Shown here piece by piece: positions 5,601-9,300 of a stretch of 9,300 nt of DNA (within the stretch, counting starts at the first letter, position 1; the number at the start of each line of letters is the position of its first letter). The position numbers and the translations under genes were made by a program. Under the pieces are notes generated by a model, which ran no database searches, had not been told where the DNA came from, and saw nothing but the letters and a program-made list of their open reading frames with translations. The DNA comes from Bacillota bacterium (GTDB taxonomy: Bacteria > Bacillota > Clostridia > Acetivibrionales > DSM-2933): contig JAEZNF010000184.1 of assembly GCA_023441845.1 (NCBI GenBank), positions 1 through 9,300 on the forward strand, written 5' to 3'.

Positions 5601-7895
5601 GGTTATAAGCTGTGTGAGGCCGCTTTTGCATTAATCAACAAATTTAAAGCAGAATCTCAAAAACCTGCGGTTTATTTTATTTTTACCTACATTTCCTACT
5701 GGAGTGCTCATTATCAGGAAGGTTTGGATTATTACGACATGTCTTACCGCACGGGATTGGAAACCGGTGATCTTATGCATGCGACTTATGCCATAGCCCA
5801 TAAAATGCATCTGTTTATGTGGGTTGGTAAAAATCTGAGCGAGTGCAAAACAGAAACAGAAAATACCATGGCTTTTTTAAAACAGGCCAAAGGTTCTATT
5901 CCTTTAGTTTTAACTGAGATTGTTTATTATATAATTCATAAATTTCAGACAACCCCGGAACAGAACGGCCAGTTGGATTTTGAAGAGAAAGATAATGAAA
6001 TGATAGGTATGATTGAAAAGACCCACAATTTACCGTTCTTAGGAAGGTTTTTTCAATATAATACCTATGTAAATATTATTTTAGGCAATATGGAAGAAGC
6101 GGAAAAGTGGAACATGATGGCAGAGAAAATTATCTTTGCAGGACTTACGGATTTCCCTGTGTCCGACCATTACTTTTTTCAAGGTTTGATACTTATTCAT
6201 AAATGGAACAAAGCAACCGCCGAAGAACAGGCCGAAATGGAAGAAAATCTAAATAATATAAAACAAAAGTTAAAAAACTGGGCAGAAAATTGTCCTCAAA
6301 ATTTTGCGCATAAATACTATTTACTGTCTGCCGAAATGGCAATTGTTAAGAATGAGTCACTTGATACTGTCGTTGACCTTTTTATGAAGGCAATGGAATC
6401 AATCGGCGACAATGATTTTATTCAATTTAAAGCACTAATCAATGAATTATATGGAGAGTTCTGGCTTAATAAGGGAGATAAAACAATAGGAAAAGCGTAT
6501 ATTCGGGAAGCTCACTATTTATACAAACAATGGGGAGCGTATGGAAAAGTTTGGCTCCTGGAAAGGCAATGCTCTCATTATTTTATGGTTGAGGAAAATA
6601 CTCTTCGGGGGACAATAATAAAAGGAATAAGGGGATCAACGACATCCTTAGGCAACATTGATATGAGTTCAATATTAAAATCATCACAAGCAATCTCAAG
6701 CGAAATCAAAATTGATAAACTGTTAACAACACTAACCAGTACAATGATTGAAAATGCCGGTGCTGAGCGGGGATGTCTGTTGCTTCGGAATGAAGTTGAC
6801 CAACAATTCTATATAGAGGTGATACAGTACGCCAATTCCAATCAGTTGAGTGTTATTCATTCGCTTCCATTTACGGAAAGTAACGATCTATGTGTGGAAA
6901 TTGTGCAATATGTTACACGAACCCGGGAAGCCGTAGTTATTCATAATGCTTGCAAAGATGATAACTGGCAGAATAATCCTTATATTATGAAAAACCGGAC
7001 TAAATCGGTGTTGTGCATACCGGTTATCTATCAGAATCGGCTAAAGGGTGTGGTTTATCTTGAGAATAACCTTTCAGATAATGTATTTACATCGGAAAGG
7101 TTGGAGACACTTAAAATCTTGTCTTCCCAGGCTTCCATTTCAATTGAAAATGCCAGACTTTACGAAAATATGGAGGAGAAAGTAAGGGAGAGAACAATCC
7201 AATTAAATAGTGCCAATGAAAAACTGAAAGAGTTATCATTACACGATCCATTAACCAGTTTGCATAATAGAAGGTATGCTTTTGAATTCGCAAATGATAA
7301 AATAACTCAATTTATTAAAAATAAAACAGAATGTTTGAATAACAATGAAAAAAGGCAACTGACGATGCAAGGGAATGTTATTGGAGTGCTTTTAGTGGAT
7401 ATTGATCATTTTAAGGAAGTAAATGATGTCTATGGTCATTCGGCAGGGGATAATGTGTTGGTTACCATATCAAACATCCTGAAGTATATGATAAGACCGG
7501 AAGATCTTTTAGTGCGTTGGGGAGGGGAAGAGTTCCTGATAATTCTGAATAACACAAAACCGGAGTATCTGGAAGCTTTTACGAAGGAAGTTCTTAAACA
7601 GATAAAGGAAACACCGCTTAAAATATCCCAAAGGGAAACGATACATAAAACATGTTCTCTGGGATATGCTCAGATGCCTTTGGATATAACCAAACCTGCC
7701 CTTTTAAATCTGGAACAGATGATAAATTTAAGTGATTATGCATTATACCGTGCTAAAGAAAACGGAAGAAACTGCGCGGCTCACTTTAGATTAGTTAAAC
7801 AACCGGGAACAGATGAGGATATTAAAAAGTATTTGGTCAATCTGTCCAGATATACCGAATTGAATGAGGAGCATTTTGAAATTAAGTTCATTTAA
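2691..7895 (+). CDS. Ser/Thr kinase - STAND-like ATPase - GAF - diguanylate cyclase multidomain regulator
   Basis: A 1734-residue protein without signal peptide or membrane helices. Domains in order: (1) Ser/Thr kinase, about 8-275, with K36 in VVVK, HKDVNPSN (D128, N133), DFG (D147), SPE (E177), DLYSLG (D191 upstream in DYRTD) and R255. The glycine loop is degenerate, and the usual Lys after the catalytic Asp is Asn. (2) AAA/STAND-like ATPase, about 298-576, with Walker A GYSGIGKSS (328-336, K334), Walker B FFLDDLQW (D458, D459) and TQGNPFF. (3) A long helical, TPR-like region, about 690-1310. (4) GAF, about 1338-1489. (5) A short coiled coil, then GGDEF, about 1513-1698, with DPLTSLHNRR, DIDHF (D1570, D1572), an RPED inhibitory I-site (1602-1605), GGEEF (1611-1615) and a YRAKENGRN ending. 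Family knowledge says the last domain makes cyclic-di-GMP from GTP and is product-inhibited at the I-site. Relatives usually end in a histidine kinase. The ligand of the GAF and helical parts is unknown. It has its own promoter and no operon partner. Confidence 0.93.
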   Translation: MINLTGYEFKEEISKSEKSTILRGTRDSDGYPVVVKLLNREYPSAKELSDFVREYEIMNKIALNGIIKAYNMEKFNNSLAIIMEDIGGESVAKVLKSIKVGIAEKLSLAIQMTDSLIQVHKQNIIHKDVNPSNFIWNYKTNKVKIIDFGISAELIREVSLCFNSNILEGTLDYISPEQTGRICRPIDYRTDLYSLGITFYELFTGQLPFHGDDELEIIYSHIAKKPIPPIGINPEIPVVLSDIIMKLVAKTVEDRYQSAFGLKKDLEFCKQLLEEKREILGFIPGQGDILDRFEIPHKLYGRAAEIEMLISGFERAAEGTSELLLVSGYSGIGKSSLIHEIRKPITGKKGYFISGKFNQFERNIPYYGITQAIKELIKQLLAQSQNSLDNWKQRLLDAMGSNGQVIIDIVPELEQIIGPQPQVAELNPLEAQNRFQMTFREFINVFARPEHPLVFFLDDLQWSDTSTLDLINYIMTAGNIQYVLFIGAYRNNEIQAGHPLIRLTEELKNAQQDSNSTVHQIFLKPLEFSAINQLIADTFHSQPETTESLANIISQKTQGNPFFINQLLNSLYLQGTFTFLPEKGQWVYDLEKVEAVEISDNVVDLLVKGLELVPEETMNILKLVACIGTQFDLKTVSLISEKSVAALGKDLWIAIEKEIVLPLNNNYKFINTLSEMNPLDLEMRFSFAHDRIRQAVYSLITESEKCEIHLNIGREYLKCFRESKRTDEIFDMVNHLNNGICFIQEKDDRLELADLNIMAGNKAKKSTAFAVALSYFETAESLLSEEEWALMPDKYFALLVEQASTALLSGDLFKADAICGHLSKIANNNIEKGAVSNIKVLILIFQGKLIETIDEIRKTLLLFDVSLPETPEDIGQKMQEGIAKMQQFLAVTPVEELINLPVMNDPEKCMAMQLLFQVVPPAIQVNPQLYMLASLMMFEMTMTYGTSPLSCKCFGDCGVILEVALGDYKTGYKLCEAAFALINKFKAESQKPAVYFIFTYISYWSAHYQEGLDYYDMSYRTGLETGDLMHATYAIAHKMHLFMWVGKNLSECKTETENTMAFLKQAKGSIPLVLTEIVYYIIHKFQTTPEQNGQLDFEEKDNEMIGMIEKTHNLPFLGRFFQYNTYVNIILGNMEEAEKWNMMAEKIIFAGLTDFPVSDHYFFQGLILIHKWNKATAEEQAEMEENLNNIKQKLKNWAENCPQNFAHKYYLLSAEMAIVKNESLDTVVDLFMKAMESIGDNDFIQFKALINELYGEFWLNKGDKTIGKAYIREAHYLYKQWGAYGKVWLLERQCSHYFMVEENTLRGTIIKGIRGSTTSLGNIDMSSILKSSQAISSEIKIDKLLTTLTSTMIENAGAERGCLLLRNEVDQQFYIEVIQYANSNQLSVIHSLPFTESNDLCVEIVQYVTRTREAVVIHNACKDDNWQNNPYIMKNRTKSVLCIPVIYQNRLKGVVYLENNLSDNVFTSERLETLKILSSQASISIENARLYENMEEKVRERTIQLNSANEKLKELSLHDPLTSLHNRRYAFEFANDKITQFIKNKTECLNNNEKRQLTMQGNVIGVLLVDIDHFKEVNDVYGHSAGDNVLVTISNILKYMIRPEDLLVRWGGEEFLIILNNTKPEYLEAFTKEVLKQIKETPLKISQRETIHKTCSLGYAQMPLDITKPALLNLEQMINLSDYALYRAKENGRNCAAHFRLVKQPGTDEDIKKYLVNLSRYTELNEEHFEIKFI

Positions 7896-7924
7896 ACCTC
7901 ATAGTATAAAAAATTTTCCCATGC

Positions 7925-7946
7925 CTAAAATCGGATAAAATTTTAG
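7925..7946 (+). terminator. Candidate weak terminator after the kinase/cyclase gene
   Basis: CTAAAAT (7925-7931) and ATTTTAG (7940-7946) are perfect complements around an eight-base loop, and ATGTTTT follows. The stem has one G-C pair only, so it would be weak. The larger hairpin at 7996-8048 may be the main stop. Confidence 0.3.
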
Positions 7947-7995
7947 ATGTTTTAAGCAAAATGTTTATTATTTCTTATATTTACAAATGGTTACA

Positions 7996-8048
7996 ACTCA
8001 TATAAGCTAAAAATAGTTTTACATATAAAGAAACTATTTTTTATGAGT
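7996..8048. repeat. Long imperfect inverted repeat upstream of the dockerin hydrolase gene
   Basis: ACTCATA (7996-8002) pairs with TATGAGT (8042-8048), and AAAAATAGTTT (8009-8019) pairs with AAACTATTTTT (8031-8041). The only interruption is a six-base bulge (8003-8008) on the left, and the loop is 11 bases. This gives 18 base pairs. It could end the kinase transcript or serve as an operator for the hydrolase gene. TTTACA (8018-8023) and TATGAG (8042-8047), 18 bases apart, make a poor promoter candidate that would overlap the repeat. Confidence 0.5.
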
Positions 8049-8094
8049 GTTAATCAATTGGTAAATGTGGGAAGTGATCCGACTATTAAAGTAT

Positions 8095-8100
8095 GGGGGG
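8095..8100 (+). promoter_or_regulatory. G-run ribosome binding site for the dockerin hydrolase gene
   Basis: Six Gs lie seven bases before the ATG at 8108. A pure G-run is unusual but can pair with the 16S CCUCC using G-U pairs. It overlaps the alternative ATG at 8093, which has no site of its own, and a clean signal peptide begins at 8108. Confidence 0.6.
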
Positions 8101-8107
8101 ATATTTT

Positions 8108-9199
8108 ATGGGAACGAAAAAAAAATTAATGCCTGCTTTATTGGGAATGTCGATTTTTATCATGTTTTTTTCATTACAGGCTTTTGCAATAGGTTCACCT
8201 GATTTAAACGGTGACAGAGCAGTTAATATGTCTGATGTCATGCTTTTGGCTTCGGCATTCAATTCTGCTTCGGGAGACGAAAGATATAAAGCCGAATATG
8301 ACTTAAATGGCGATAATGCTATCAGTATGGCAGATGTAATGATTATAGCGAAATATTTCAATACCACAATAAGCAGTACTAATACACCTACAAATAAACC
8401 AACGGAAAAACCTACAAACACGCCTTCAAATACACCTACACCTTCAAATACACCTACACCGGTTGATAATAGAATTTTGCCTTCTGTTGACAGTGTTGAA
8501 AAAGATGGTCCATTTTCACTTACAGTAGAAAAAAATATCGGGCCAGATGGCAAAGCATGGGTCGTTAGGCCGTCCGCGCTCGGAAGTCTTGGAGTTACTG
8601 CACATCCCATATTTATATGGGGGCCGGGGGGAGGTTCCGATCCTAGTTATTATCAAGATGTAATGAGAAGAATTGCTTCACATGGATTTGTAGTTTACAG
8701 TCAAACTCCATCAGATTCAGGAGCTGAAATGAAAGCAGGAATAGATTGGCTCATATCACAGAATAAAAATTCATCAAGTCCGTATTACAATAAACTTGAC
8801 ACAACAAGGATTGCTGCCGGCGGACATTCGCTCGGTTCAGTGGCTTCTTATGGCGTAGCCAGCGACTCCAGAATATCAACAACAATTCACGTTGACGGAG
8901 GATCGCTTGATGGTAATGGAGCAAGCAAGATGCGTAAACCCACGGCACTTATTTGTGGATTGGCAGATAATTTAGCTCTGGAAAACACTCGAAACGATTA
9001 TAAAAAAGCAACGGTTCCGGTCTGGATGGGTTTAATGCAGGGAGTGGACCATGGTACAGGCCCGAAATATGCTCTCCCGGCAACTTTAGCATGGCTCAGA
9101 TGGCATTTAGGTGGAGAAACAGAACGAAAGAGTATGTTTATGGGTCAAGGTGGAACTTTTACTACAGGAATTTGGCAATCGCAAAGCAAAAACTGGTAA
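8108..9199 (+). CDS. Secreted dockerin-bearing alpha/beta hydrolase, cutinase/PET-hydrolase-like
   Basis: A 363-residue exported protein. Residues 1-27 are a signal peptide (MGTKKKL, hydrophobic core, cleavage after AFA). Residues about 31-87 are a dockerin with two calcium loops, DLNGDRAVNMSD and DLNGDNAISMAD, each followed by a helix ending in FN. Residues about 88-119 are a Thr/Pro/Asn linker. Residues about 120-363 are an alpha/beta hydrolase. Its RIASHGFVV, LDTTRI, GHSLG (S241), GLADN (D287) and VDHGT (H315) line up, from memory, with the cutinase/PET-hydrolase group, giving a Ser-Asp-His triad. The clamp residues of PET hydrolases are missing: GPGGGS replaces the Tyr loop, and IHVDGG stands where Trp follows the nucleophile. 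A natural plant-ester or polyester substrate is thus more likely than PET. The dockerin should attach the enzyme to a cohesin of a cellulosome or cell-surface anchor. Its helix pattern resembles type II more than type I dockerins (inference from recalled sequences). The gene stands alone. Confidence 0.88.
   Translation: MGTKKKLMPALLGMSIFIMFFSLQAFAIGSPDLNGDRAVNMSDVMLLASAFNSASGDERYKAEYDLNGDNAISMADVMIIAKYFNTTISSTNTPTNKPTEKPTNTPSNTPTPSNTPTPVDNRILPSVDSVEKDGPFSLTVEKNIGPDGKAWVVRPSALGSLGVTAHPIFIWGPGGGSDPSYYQDVMRRIASHGFVVYSQTPSDSGAEMKAGIDWLISQNKNSSSPYYNKLDTTRIAAGGHSLGSVASYGVASDSRISTTIHVDGGSLDGNGASKMRKPTALICGLADNLALENTRNDYKKATVPVWMGLMQGVDHGTGPKYALPATLAWLRWHLGGETERKSMFMGQGGTFTTGIWQSQSKNW
8423..8460 (+). 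repeat. 18-base tandem repeat in the Thr/Pro linker
   Basis: The unit CCTTCAAATACACCTACA occurs twice in tandem (8423-8440 and 8441-8458) and starts a third time (CC at 8459-8460). It encodes a repeating PSNTPT segment of the linker between dockerin and enzyme. Exact copies suggest recent slippage, and the linker length may differ between strains. Confidence 0.85.
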
Positions 9200-9300
9200 T
9201 CATTAATCGAAACAAAAATAACAGTGATGAAAATAAATTACTCAAACTTCGCACATAAAAAAGCAGTCTGAACCTTGAAAAATCAATAATTTTCGACCAT

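Noticed and set aside
810..8016. A shared 13-base string AAGCTAAAAATAG at 810-822 and 8004-8016, both within hairpins
   Set aside because: The match stops at exactly 13 bases on both sides, the rest of the hairpins differ, and in 9.3 kb of AT-rich DNA about one or more such matches is expected by chance.
8086..8610. A 174-codon open frame on the minus strand with a Gly/Val/Phe repeat
   Set aside because: It is the shadow of the Thr/Pro linker repeat and the flanking coding sequence. It has no ribosome binding site, and the plus-strand gene has clear domains.
9200..9300. Terminator or further gene after the hydrolase
   Set aside because: Only a weak GAAAA/TTTTC pairing near 9278-9295 is seen, with no T-run, and no convincing open frame begins before the window ends.

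Overview
The window looks like a chromosomal segment of a low-GC, cellulosome-type member of the Clostridia (the Acetivibrio/Hungateiclostridium/Ruminiclostridium group is my best guess). The evidence is an AT-rich base composition, a secreted protein with a duplicated EF-hand-like dockerin and a Thr/Pro linker, and clostridial-style G-rich ribosome binding sites. All five real genes lie on the + strand. I saw no RNA gene, CRISPR array, insertion sequence or attachment site.

Left part (about 1-2390): a thiol-redox group. The first gene encodes a cytosolic protein with two thioredoxin-like folds, the first lacking one active-site Cys and the second with an intact CxxC. A strong hairpin (805-851) follows. 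Next comes a membrane protein that fuses an extracytoplasmic thioredoxin domain to a six-helix CcdA/DsbD-type electron-transfer module. A 99-residue protein of unknown function sits 24 bases behind it, probably in the same transcript. The first gene may have lost about 27 C-terminal residues to a one-base shift.

Middle part (about 2385-7895): an intergenic region with two terminator-like structures, an AT-only 13-bp palindrome and a textbook sigma-A promoter (TTTACA, 17 bases, TATAAT). It is followed by one very large gene of 1734 codons. The product joins a Ser/Thr kinase, a STAND-like AAA ATPase, a long helical (TPR-like) region, a GAF domain and a GGEEF diguanylate cyclase with an intact RxxD inhibitory site. 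It looks like a single-polypeptide signalling machine that could link protein phosphorylation and nucleotide-dependent switching to cyclic-di-GMP.

Right part (about 7896-9300): a structured intergenic spacer with a long imperfect inverted repeat, then a secreted alpha/beta hydrolase. This enzyme has a signal peptide, an N-terminal dockerin that resembles type II more than type I, a Thr/Pro linker and a catalytic domain related to the cutinase/PET-hydrolase group. Its Ser-Asp-His triad can be assigned by alignment from memory, but the aromatic clamp of true PET hydrolases is absent. It is probably a cellulosome- or surface-attached esterase acting on plant polymers.

No obviously new multigene defence or mobile system is visible. 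The parts most worth checking are the redox group, the five-part kinase/cyclase and the dockerin-bearing hydrolase.
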